DNA of 43,795 bases, taken from NCBI RefSeq assembly GCF_000485595.1, contig NW_014577178.1, positions 437,547-481,341 on the forward strand, in the 5' to 3' direction. The DNA is from Priapulus caudatus. Lineage: Eukaryota > Priapulida > Priapulimorpha > Priapulimorphida > Priapulidae. Both the position numbers and the translations under genes were made by a program. Under the pieces are notes generated by a model. It saw only the letters and a program-made list of their open reading frames with translations. It searched no databases and was not told where the DNA came from. Shown piece by piece: positions 22,210 to 31,568 of the stretch. Position 1 is the first letter of the stretch. Each line of letters starts with the position of its first letter.

Positions 22210-23568
22210 CAGGGGTCGAAATAAGCGATGGTCCGATAGTCCGGGGCCATCAAATAATCAGGAGGACCATCAGATTTTCAAAGTCAATGGTCCGACGGAC
22301 CATTGAATATTTTGGTCCCATTTTACGGTAATTTTCTTTGAAGTTTCCACGTTCCAATATACTATTAAAGTGAATAAACAATTACTGTATCGTTTGATAC
22401 ATTTATTGTACAGCGAACGAGTTTGGCACTCGCCCGCTCGCCAATGTCGAGTGAAAATAATATCGGGCGAGTAAACGCTAAAGCTGACTCGCCCATGTTG
22501 GCGAGTAAAAATAGTTGTCTAAAACTTTAATCAAATGTTGGTTCCTTACATTGTGTATACGTGCCTGGGGCGGCATATTGATTGATGTATGGGGGGGGGG
22601 AGTGCAGGATTGTTTAAAAGTCGCGTGGGGCATGTTCATTATAGGGAGTGGGCACCGCTGGGATCAGAGGACGACAGCAAAATTCTTTCCTGGAATTGAG
22701 GAAAAAGTTGCAATCGGGAATGACACACAATGAGCGTGCCGGCACGCAAAAATAAACGTGTGAATTTCGTTACGATTTTCCATGTATATATTGTAATATC
22801 AGGAGTGTATAATATCGACATATATCTCTATATATAATATATAGATCTATATATATATATATATCTACCTATCTATCTATCTATATATTAGTATATAATA
22901 TAGATCTCTATATTATACACTCCTGGTAAACCGTAATATGATATGCACTGAACCAAAAGAGGACCTTAACGGCTCATAGATTGCAAGTAAATTTTGTACA
23001 GATCTGAAAATAATTAAGCGTCGAGGCCTGTGTTAATTCAGTTGGCAGATAGATTAACTTATTAACCACATTACTTTGCCTTAGCATTGTACTTGCACAA
23101 CTTGGCAGAGACTGAGTAGTTCAACCCTCAGCAATTTGAAGTTTATTATGTTTCTCTTTTTTTAAGTAAGTATTTTAGTCTTTGGTGTCCCCAAAGTGAT
23201 ACTTTTGTGATGAAGATTGTTTAATAATGCTGCCTCAGAGTGCAAGAAGTTGCATCTAAGAAGTGTATGGGCATGTGGCCCCATAGTCTATTTTTGCACT
23301 ATTGTTTGACAAGCATTTTTGTTTTAAAATTTGGGCCAGTTAACTTATTGACTCACTCGCCCAGTTTGGCAAGAGGTTTTTATTTTAAAGCTCTAACACT
23401 GTTATAGGTGAATAATTAAACCATTTTATCACCATGTAAAATCTCTTTCTTATGCTTGCGCGCCGCATTACTTTTAGAGAACAATTTGAAATTTAGGATG
23501 ACCATCTAAAATTCCAAACTAGATGGTCCTGTGGACCATCTTTTTTTTTCTCCTTATTTCTACCCCTG
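22210..23568. mobile_element. hAT-like non-autonomous element
   Basis: Ends CAGGGGTCGAAATAAG and, inverted, CAGGGGTAGAAATAAG, each followed by GGTCC-containing motifs that are also inverted. CAGGGG ends are common in hAT transposons. No matching 8-bp duplication is left, so the insertion is old or the boundaries are off. No transposase was seen. Confidence 0.6.
22800..22925. repeat. AT-rich hairpin
   Basis: CAGGAGTGTATAATAT at 22800-22815 is exactly complementary to 22910-22925. A TA/TATC microsatellite fills the centre. It lies within the hAT-like element. Confidence 0.8.
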
Positions 23569-23922
23569 TGAACAGATCTGTGAACAGGTGCGTTATGATC
23601 ACCCACCAATTCATTTGGCAGGGAAAAGTCGTGACCCAGAAAGCAGGTTATTTTCAATTACCAATATTATGGATCAACAATCATTGTTTGTGACAATCAT
23701 AGTGAATCATGCTATTGTTTGTAATAATGGTTAAGGTGAGTCACGTAATTTTCTGACAATCGTGGTGAGGCACGTCATTGTTTGGGAAGATCATGGTGAG
23801 TCACGCCATTGCTTGTAATGATCACGGTGAGTCATGCCATTGCTTGTAATGATCACGATGAGTCATGCCATTATTTGTGATGATCGTAGTCACTGACACC
23901 ATATACAACACGTCTATTTCAG

Positions 23923-24074
23923 ACTTTACTAGGAAGCAGGTTGAGGCTCTAGATGAGCAGCTAACGTTAGAGAAACGCAGGGCACTGGAGCTCAGGGACG
24001 ACATTGAGAAACGCGATCGCCGTATCCGAATCCTGGAGCAGCAGCTGAAAGCCAAGGATAAACAATATATACAG
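23923..24074 (+). CDS. CCDC92: CCDC92 coiled-coil exon
   Basis: Acceptor CGTCTATTTCAG. Encodes FTRKQVEALDEQLTLEKRR and further heptads to KDKQYIQ. Phase 1 in (two bases complete a codon), phase 0 out at GTATGT. Confidence 0.85.
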
Positions 24075-26746
24075 GTATGTCACGTGTGTGTGTGTGTGTG
24101 AGGGGGGGGGCATGAATGTGGTTGCGTGCGTATGTGCACGCATGCACGTGTTTGTGCGTGAGTGCGCGTTCATACGTGCACATGTGTATACATGCATGTG
24201 TGAGTGTGCGTGCATGCAGGCAAGCGTGAGTGTGCGTGCATGCAGGCATGCGTGAGTGTGCGTGCATGCGGCACATGTGTATATGTGCATGTGTGAGTGT
24301 GCGTGCATGCAGGCACGTGTGAGTATGCGTGCATGCATGCGCATGTGTATACGTTAGTGTTGTCAATCGGTTGTAATTTCGTAATCGATCATCGGTTGGA
24401 CCCAAGTAACCGATGATCGGTTACAATCGGTTACAATCGGTTACTCGGGGTGTTGAATGCCTGCGTGTGCGTAACGTCGTGTGCATGTACGTGTGTGCAT
24501 GTATGTGCTAGTTTAGCCCTGTTTACTGTTTGTTTTGCACTGTTTACTACTGTGTGTATAATACATGTACTGATTCTCATCACTTTTCCAAGTTTTTTTT
24601 TTTTTCTGATGAAATTGATTATGGATTTTGATAACCAAGCGCTTGGTTCGAGCCACTGTTCAACTGATGATCGAGTATAATCGATGATCGTGACATCACT
24701 AGTATACGTGCATGTGTGAGCATGCGGGCGTGCCTGTAAGTAGGTGTGTGTGTGCATGCGTGCTTGTGTGCAGGTGCGCATGCTAATTCTCATTGTAGAA
24801 TGCTTACAAAACGTTAAGTGCATACGAGTAAATGTCTGATTCATCGATTCTGTTACAGGAGTTGAAAGGTGTTAAGGCAGAAATTAGTGTTCTTCACAAA
24901 GAGCTAGATCAGAAGTCGAGCATGATAGCCTACCTGACAACACAGCTGCACCAAGCTAAAATAAATAATCGCTCTAGAGAGCAACTACAGGTATACAACT
25001 GCTGCCCTTATGGTAATGACGTCGTGGTGTAATATGTTGGGTGTGGGACTGCCGACATTTAACCAAGCCATGGGACATGGCTAAAACGTGTGTACTAATG
25101 TGGAGGGTGTAGCTGCACCATGTGCAATTATATGCATTCTTTCCTAGTGTTACCAGTAGGAAAAAACTGTTTAAACGGTCATTTTGTTTTCGTTTTGATT
25201 TTCAAGTAATTCATTGCCACATTCCAACCCTGTTTATGTTACAATCTCAGGTGTTTTCGACATTTACGTGAGCGCGCATGTGTGTGTGTGTGTGTGTTGT
25301 ACAGAAAAGCGGTACCACTTCGACAACCACAACTGTGAGCATGACAAATCTCAACACCCACGCCCGCACACCAGCCAGCCAATCATCACGTTTACGTGCG
25401 CCCTCTACATCAAGACTGCCAACGTCTCCAACTCCGCCTCGATCGCCATGGCCTGACCGAACCACTGTGAGGCGCTCATGGCATGGCCAGAAGTATGTAT
25501 GCTTGAAAAAGAAAAGTTATGTAAAGCAATCTTTATTTTTATCGGTATCGGACATACAGGGTAACATTAGCTCTTGAAATAGCTCTTAAACCGATATCAA
25601 ACAAATGTAAGATAACAAGTGAATGATAACGGAATATATGGTCGTATGACATGACTTAGAAATTTTTTTGTTACATATCACATTTGTGTAGTGCGTAATG
25701 CGTAGTGGTAGACCTTGACAGACCTAGCTTCACCAAACTATTACTCCCCATGTATACAGTGTAAACGTTCGTTGTGACTACCAAAGTCCAATGGTCTTTG
25801 CAAACCAAATGTGTTTCAAAAAATCAAATAGTATTATTGGAACTTTTTACTCTTTTAAAAAGGTGAGAGTCCCTGTAAGAAGACCTATATACAATAAAAA
25901 AAACTATTTAACTTGGGTCTTTGATTATAGTTTTTTATTTTAATTAAATAAATGACCTGATGGCAATGGTTTTTGTCAATTTATTCTTCACTGGCCAACT
26001 GCTGGTATCTTTGCACCACTCTCCATTTCTACAGTGTTGACAATTTATACCAATATCTGTTGTACCTGGTAATTGACCAGTTTCGAAACATGAAATAGTG
26101 TTGCCTGATCTTGCTGTAACACATGCTCCCTGTAATAAAACTGTTGATTAGTAAAAAAAATAACACAAGTCCTTAATTATAGTTTTTGTTCCAATTAACT
26201 TAATGATCCAAATTGTATAGTATTGTATAGTATTTCCTTAATGATACTTGTTTAGATTTTCCAAAAAATGTTTTTTCCCCTATTACTAATGATAAGCAGG
26301 TCTGATTATGACTGTCTGTTTTCTCAAGGTACGTTCCTATCGGTAGCAAAGGTGTAGAAAACGCTGCACCTGTGAACGGTGGCGGCGCGCGGGCGAAGCC
26401 ATCAGCGGGGTTTGCGCGACACAGCACGTCCCCCGCACGCAGCAAGCAGGGTTCACCGCAAGGTTCACCACAGGCCTCCAAGTCGACCAGCGTCGTGCCG
26501 GACCCCGCTCCGTTCCTCGCGCACCCTGACCCTGCGAAGCCTGCGCACCAGAAGTCCGTGCTCCCGCCCATCAACGTGACGAACGCGCTCGTTAACAAAG
26601 CGGTGGGAGGAGGCCGGAGTCTCATCGTGAAGAAGTGTCCGTTGCGGCCCGGCAGTAGGGAACGCAAGGTGGAGACCATAGCCGTCGACGTGACGGCGGC
26701 GAATATTCAACCCAGTCAGAACTCGCCTCCGACCGACGCGAGCTAG
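23923..26746 (+). CDS. CCDC92: CCDC92-family coiled-coil protein (C-terminal four exons)
   Basis: Exons 23923-24074, 24859-24990, 25305-25492 and 26329-26746 join in frame (phases 1 in, 0, 0, 2) to about 295 residues. The first two encode a continuous coiled coil ending in ELDQKSSMIAYLTTQLHQAK, very like the end of the vertebrate CCDC92 coiled coil. Exon 3 is Ser/Thr/Pro rich, with RSPWPDRT and RRSWHGQKYVP. Exon 4 carries VVPDPAPFL, KSVLPPI and VETIAVDV, matching conserved islands in the CCDC92 tail. Human CCDC92 is about 331 residues, so roughly the first 60-80 residues are missing; no upstream exon fitting phase 1 was found. Vertebrate CCDC92 is reported at centrioles and the ciliary base. 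Confidence 0.85.
24080..24346. repeat. TG/CATG compound microsatellite
   Basis: Long GTGTGCGTGCATGCAGG-type array in the CCDC92 intron, interrupted by a G-run at 24102-24110. It continues at 24710-24780 beyond a hAT MITE. Confidence 0.9.
24355..24701. mobile_element. 347-bp hAT-type MITE with exact 8-bp target duplication
   Basis: GTATACGT occurs at both 24347-24354 and 24702-24709. The ends TAGTGTTGTCAATCG and, inverted, TAGTGATGTCACGATCATCG are imperfect inverted repeats. Internal ATCGGTTAC motifs are repeated near the left end. There is no coding capacity, so movement would need a hAT transposase supplied elsewhere. Confidence 0.85.
24859..24990 (+). CDS. CCDC92: CCDC92 coiled-coil exon
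   Basis: Forty-four codons from ELKGVKAEISVLHKELDQK to SREQLQ, phase 0-0. It contains the most conserved CCDC92 block (SMIAYLTTQLH). Confidence 0.9.
25305..25492 (+). CDS. CCDC92: CCDC92 Ser/Pro-rich linker exon
   Basis: Acceptor TGTTGTACAG after a TG repeat. Encodes KSGTTSTTTT through RLPTSPTPPRSPWP to RRSWHGQ. I chose the GTATGT donor at 25493 rather than GTGAGG at 25467 because only it (phase 2) keeps the next exon open. Confidence 0.8.
25944..26129 (-). CDS. cysteine-rich terminal exon of an unidentified gene, inside a CCDC92 intron
   Basis: Acceptor TTTTATTACAG, preceded by a TACTAAT branch-like site and a T-run, opens a 61-codon frame ending at TAA (25944-25946). It begins GACVTARSGNTISCFETGQL, continues to GINCQHCRNGEWCKDTSSW and ends KTIAIRSFI. 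Five cysteines in a C..C..CxxC..C pattern with Trp suggest a small disulphide-bonded extracellular domain. AATAAA lies just past the stop at about 25933. A diverged copy of the 3' UTR-like sequence lies at 26160-26205, hinting at local exon duplication. I do not recognise the family. A possible upstream exon is at 28109-28177. Confidence 0.5.
   Translation of the reverse strand, partial: GACVTARSGNTISCFETGQLPGTTDIGINCQHCRNGEWCKDTSSWPVKNKLTKTIAIRSFI
26329..26746 (+). CDS. CCDC92: CCDC92 last coding exon
   Basis: Starts after TTTTCTCAAG, reads YVPIGSKGVENAAPVNGGG and ends at TAG 26744-26746. It is strikingly GC- and CpG-rich compared with its flanks. It contains the PDPAPF, LPPI and VETIAVDV islands typical of the family tail. 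Confidence 0.85.
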
Positions 26747-27612
26747 TTTCACCGCCGACCACTGCGCCGCGTCCATGCTCGATGATTCAGATGAGTGATT
26801 GCTACATCAATGTGTGAATTTTTTTTAAAAAAACGGTTCAATTTTGCTCGTCCAACTAGGGCCTTCGTCCGGCTGAAACCTTCTTCGGCAAGTGGGAATT
26901 AGTTGACACGTTGTTTTTGTGAATGGTAAGTGTGGCGAGCGAACTGTTGTGCACTGAACAGTTTGTTTGTTTTCATTCTTCAGGCATATTAGGCTAATTA
27001 CGAATTTATGACTGAGCGTTAGTTAATTTCATGCCGATACAGTATTTTAATGGAATGTATAACCTACAGTCAGGAGCAGTTTCATGTTAAAGAAACGACT
27101 GGTGGCAAATGCTGATTCACTCTTACACAGCTTCTGCTTATCTTAGATGCGAATTATTCTCAGCTTTATGAAGTGTCAGTACCAATGCTTAACCTATTAG
27201 TACGTTTTCTCTGCTGTATATTAAGTCAAATCAATGACCGCAAGCATGGCAAAGGGGATGTATGCGTTCCCTATCGAGATAACAGGAGTTAGGGTAAACT
27301 TCTCTTGCTAGGTTGAAATGTGAGCTATAAGTTTTCAGGTCAGACATCAGTAACAACACAATAATACAAAATAATTTAATAATACAAGTAATAACTGGGG
27401 AATAACATATCGCCATGTTGATGTATCAATGTTCATTGTATGAAGTGCATTGTGTAAGTGTGTCAGTCCTGTGTATCCACTTACTGATCCTGCGACCCTT
27501 CTTATTTCAACATTGCTTTTCGATTTTCTTCTCCTTTCTCTGTCTCAGTTTTCCCATTTGCTTTTTTATCGCACTCGTATTTTTAGCCTGCTTGCTTGCT
27601 TCCGTGGCAGTT

Positions 27613-27643
<31 letters not shown>

Positions 27644-28482
27644 CTCTCTGTTTCTGGGCAGGTTCCACGTTTGGTTACCTACTGCCAGGAATGCAGCAAC
27701 CCCATACATGCTTCTCATGGTATGAATCTCAGATAGCCTTCTACAACTGTACTCTTTAAACTTATATAACCTTTTACTGTGCGGCATTGTCGATGGTTTT
27801 ATATTTGGCACTAATATAAACCAGTCATGTTCTAGGTGGGAGTAGTCTTGTGTGAGCCATGTATGTGATAACAATGGTGGCTGAATGAATAATGAGGACC
27901 AGACTGTGAGGGGAACTTAATGTGAGGCAAAATATAATAATTAATCCAGCAATTGAAGGCAAATCACAAGAGCATCGTAGCGAGTTTACTAGTAGAACAT
28001 AGAGTAATCAAAAGAAAGATGGCATTTTTCCATTAGTAATGAGTAGCTCATTACACATTACATAATGAAGGAGGTTTCAGTTGGTGTTTTAAAACACTAA
28101 TTACTTACTTCTCTGTTAGTATCCAGACATCTAGTCATTTGTGAAACACACAGTCTGCTCTGGCGTGAAGCTTTTTTCTGTCAGCTTGTATGCTATTGTT
28201 GTTTCATGGCAGCTACGATGACAAGAACATAACTTGTACATTGAAAACGGTTTTTGTGTTGTCAAATGCGAATGTTTTAATAAAATGCAGACTTGCATTA
28301 CACAATGGCACATGCAATAGTTAAATGAGGTAAATTTTTGTGTTACTGGGTGATAGTGTAATGTACGATCAGCAATACGATCGTACAAATTAGCACACTT
28401 TATTCACCAGCCCAGTGCTGGGAGTGGCAAGACCAACTATGAATGCCAATGTACCACAATCAGAAAATATATTTATTATCAA
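26747..28482. other. CCDC92 3' flank
   Basis: Probable CCDC92 3' UTR followed by AT-rich sequence with a CT microsatellite (27612-27640). No supported gene on the plus strand; one weak minus-strand exon at 28109-28177. Confidence 0.5.
28109..28177 (-). CDS. possible upstream exon of the cysteine-rich gene
   Basis: Twenty-three codons (KKASRQSRLCVSQMTRCL then DTNRE) between a CTGACAG acceptor and a consensus GTAAGT donor, phase 0-0, so they would join in frame to 26129. The donor is strong but the acceptor is ordinary and the exon is short; this could be chance. Confidence 0.2.
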
Positions 28483-30571
28483 TTTTTAGCTCATCTGACA
28501 TAATCAGATGCAGCTTGTAGAATCGCATGAGTGTGCATCCGGCCGTCCGTCAACAGTTGGGCACAAATCTTAACCGCTCGACGTACGGTCACGATATTCG
28601 GGACGTGGAAGGGGGGATCGTGAAAAGGACTCGGGATAACCAATTTGGGGGTCAAGGGTCAAAGGTCAAGATGTGTCAACGGAGGGGGAATATTTCTCCC
28701 TTATATATACGGGTATCCGGTATAGGAGGAAATACGGAATTGCGGCACAAATCTGAACGGCTCGACCTTTAATACTTTAATACTTTAATGCTGGGTCAGA
28801 TGAGTAAGCTTATACTTATAGCTTTTTTGGACCCCTCTATATGATATAAAGCATAGCAGTGTCTCAGGTGGTCTTTTGACCCCTCAAGATGTATAAGAAA
28901 TGCTGTTACTTGTACATATGTTTTTTGTGGTGCGCACACAACAAGAAAAATAGGACTACACTAACAGGAGGTGTTGAACTTATACTAATGCCACTGGTTG
29001 CTGTTGAGCCGAGATTTGAAGATTAGACTCTCTGATATGACCACTTCACTTGGAAGATTGTTCCACTAGCTGGTCTATGACCCTAAATGAAAAACTGTTT
29101 TGTCTGATTGTTGAATTACATCTTTTCTTAAACAGTTTTAGTTCATGACCACGTGTGTTATTCCCACTTCTAACAAAGAATACCCTCTCATCCATGTCTT
29201 CTAGGCCACTTAAAATTTTAAAGACCTGTATCATGTCGTACCGATCTCTTCGGTACTCTAGTGATGGTAAACCGAGCTTTATAAGCCTCCCCTTGTATGA
29301 CAAGTGTTTTATGTCACATACTAATTTTTTTGCCCTTCTCTGTACCTTCTCCAACAGACGAATGTCCTTCTTCAGGTACGGTGACCAAACTGGCGTTGCA
29401 TATTCCATTAACGGACGGACTAGGGATTTGTACAGGGAAAGAAACATATCCTTGTCAGTTGTCCATATGGTCAAATGAGTGCTTTATCAAGCCTACCATT
29501 CTGTTTGCCTTTGCCTCACATTTCCTCACTTGTTTCTCAAATTTCAAGCTGCTATCAAACGTTACCCCCAGATCACATTCTTCAATATCCTGTTTCACAA
29601 TGGTGTTTCCCATATTCTTCTTGTAGCAATACATTGGATTGTTCTTGCCAATTTGCATAACTTTGCACTTTCCCATGTTAAAACGCAGCGGGGGGGGGGG
29701 TGTAATCCGAAAACGAGTTGGGATGTCGAAGCTGGGGGTCAAAGGTCAAGAGGTGTAAAAGAAGGGGGAACATTCCCTCCTTAACTTAAGGTATAGGGAG
29801 GAAATGCAGAATTGCAACAAAAATCTAAACGGCTCGACCTAGGCTCGTGATAGTCGGTGTATAGCATCATGGTAGGAAAAGCCATCACTGTCCCGAAATT
29901 GGAGGTCAAAGGTCAATGGGGCACAGGGCAGATTTTCGACATTTTCTGAGGACATGGTCTGACGGAGCGATTGAAAAACTTTTTTGTTTCAGCAGTAACC
30001 TACCATTTTTATGGCTTTATTGAAAGGACCATGAAATGTACTTTCCGCTGACATGCGAAGAGTAAGAGTCGGATAACCTTTTGACCCTCAAGAGGAGGGT
30101 TAAACATTGATTTGTTGACTGTTAACAAAGGAGTGAACTGCTTTTGCTATTATTAGAGCCCATACCTGTGTGAATGTGAGGCTACAGTTGCACAGTTTAA
30201 TTGCAAAGGCAAATGTTTGTTGAACAAGGTTTACACTCCTTAAATCATATTATTTTCTAAAGCAGTCTGTCTATAGCACCCTGAAGGCTGAATCTGTGAA
30301 GGCTCGTTATCGGAGGCAAAAACACGGGGCAGCCAATGGCTGGCACGCTTTTAATCATAATTGTTGCCTGCCAACCTGCAATGCACGTGTCTGCAATGCA
30401 TAGAGATTACGTGGGTGCGAAAGTGTAGCTGATATATTTGTTCCAATTGGCTACGAAAGTCAAACAAGAATAAAGAAGACTTATGTATAAGACGTCTTGC
30501 TATGCACAAATGAATTTATCAGCAGAACACCAGACACCAGATGAGCCCTGTCGCACTGCGGCACTTGTTGT
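28483..30571 (-). mobile_element. repeat family R, copy B (inverted, rearranged)
   Basis: Starts TTTTTAGCTCATCTGACATA and ends CAGATGAGCCCTGTCGCACTGCGG, the reverse of copies A and C. A retroposon fragment splits it (about 28770-29690). Roughly 150 bp of the body occurs on both sides of that insert but at only moderate identity, so it looks like two joined copies rather than a target duplication. Confidence 0.7.
28768..29695 (-). pseudogene. 5'-truncated non-LTR retrotransposon (reverse transcriptase C-terminus)
   Basis: On the minus strand, 29695-29455 encodes NMGKCKVMQIGKNN..DLGVTFDSSLKFEKQV. After a frameshift around 29455-29480, 29460-29046 encodes YKSLVRPLMEYATPVWSPYL, LLEKVQRRAKKLV, GLPSLEYRRDRYDMIQVFK and TRGHELKLF. 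These are the standard post-catalytic blocks of jockey/CR1-type RTs. The catalytic part is missing. The 3' end is an (ATTAAAGT)n tail near 28770, typical of these clades. It is a dead fragment. Confidence 0.85.
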
Positions 30572-31181
30572 TGTACCCTATTACACTGACGGTTGTTAAA
30601 AACTAACCAGAGAAGTAAGAAAGTGTACAGAAGTATATCATATTGTACTATAATACTGTATAATTCATAGTTCCATTCAAAGACTAATTAAGAAAATACA
30701 TAATACACACCTTTCAAACAATGCGCTGTTCACTGATACAGCTATGGAAACTTCTGTATACAACTAGGTATAACTAGATCGAGAAGACTGGCACGTTTTA
30801 TATATTTTTATATCCCAAGCATTTTGTTAATATACGGAGGATTGATCAGCATTATAATTGATCTTCCGAATAATCAAGATAAATTCATAATACCATGATA
30901 ACCTGAGGTATATCGGCAACTGGAACGATTGAGTTTATGCAAGAATCCAATGAATCATAACTGAACATCCCTAACTTGATTTTAGCAGGATGAACTGCAT
31001 CTAGTATGATCAAAATTGATACGTCCTGACATTTCCTCAGCATAGAAACATCTGATTCTACCGAGTACAGACTGGAGTGGCCAGTCTGTACCCCACATGT
31101 GCTAAAGAATATATGCAGCGCCCGAATCAGAAAACGCGATTCTGCGACGTGCGCAGAAGAATAAACATGGCCGCTCGACCT

Positions 31182-31568
31182 TCAACAGGTCGTCACTTCC
31201 ATCGTCATCAGGCTTCCGATCTTCTGCAGCGGCGGCATGAGAATCTCCTTCGTGAACATGCGCTTTAGCGAGTACGCTGAGGTCAACCCAAGGTCGCTGA
31301 CGATCTGCATCATGCCGTCGTTCGTCGTCGGCACGTTCATGAACACATGATCGTCCTCCTCCGTGTGCTTCGCGGTGATCGCATGGAACAGTGCAGCGAT
31401 CGCGTCGGGCGTGTCGCCGTACAGCGGTGCGATGCGGTATCCGCGGTCCGCTGGCCGCAGCGTCGCGTAACCCACGATGGTGTTACCGTCGAGCGCGACT
31501 AGAGAGCGAGACTGAAGCCCTGCAGCCCAGCGGTTGAGGAAGCGGCTGCGCTCCATGCCATGACAGAT
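31182..31568 (-). CDS. GNAT exon 3
   Basis: Acceptor CGTGTGTTTGCAG. Starts ICHGMERSRFLNRWA, includes VGYATLRPADRGYRIAPLYG and ends MTMEVTTC. It is much richer in GC and CpG than exons 1 and 2. Confidence 0.85.
   Translation of the reverse strand: MCHGMERSRFLNRWAAGLQSRSLVALDGNTIVGYATLRPADRGYRIAPLYGDTPDAIAALFHAITAKHTEEDDHVFMNVPTTNDGMMQIVSDLGLTSAYSLKRMFTKEILMPPLQKIGSLMTMEVTTC

Larger units (their letters stand above)
21650..23922. other. head-to-head interval between IFT46 and CCDC92
   Basis: Holds an inverted repeat (21725-21800), an AT-rich hairpin (22800-22925) and a hAT-like element (22210-23568). CCDC92's first exon(s) should lie here or further left but were not recognised. I did not find a convincing RFX X-box. 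Confidence 0.5.

Noticed and set aside
23531-23734. Possible CCDC92 upstream exon around 23580-23646
   Set aside because: Its readable frame ends in phase 2, but the exon at 23923 needs phase 1; the sequence does not resemble the CCDC92 N-terminus.
23967-24405. His/Thr/Ala/Cys-rich minus-strand frames
   Set aside because: Translation of a TG/CATG repeat in the CCDC92 intron.
26200-26679. 159-codon minus-strand open frame
   Set aside because: Antisense shadow of the GC-rich CCDC92 last exon; conservation lies on the plus strand.
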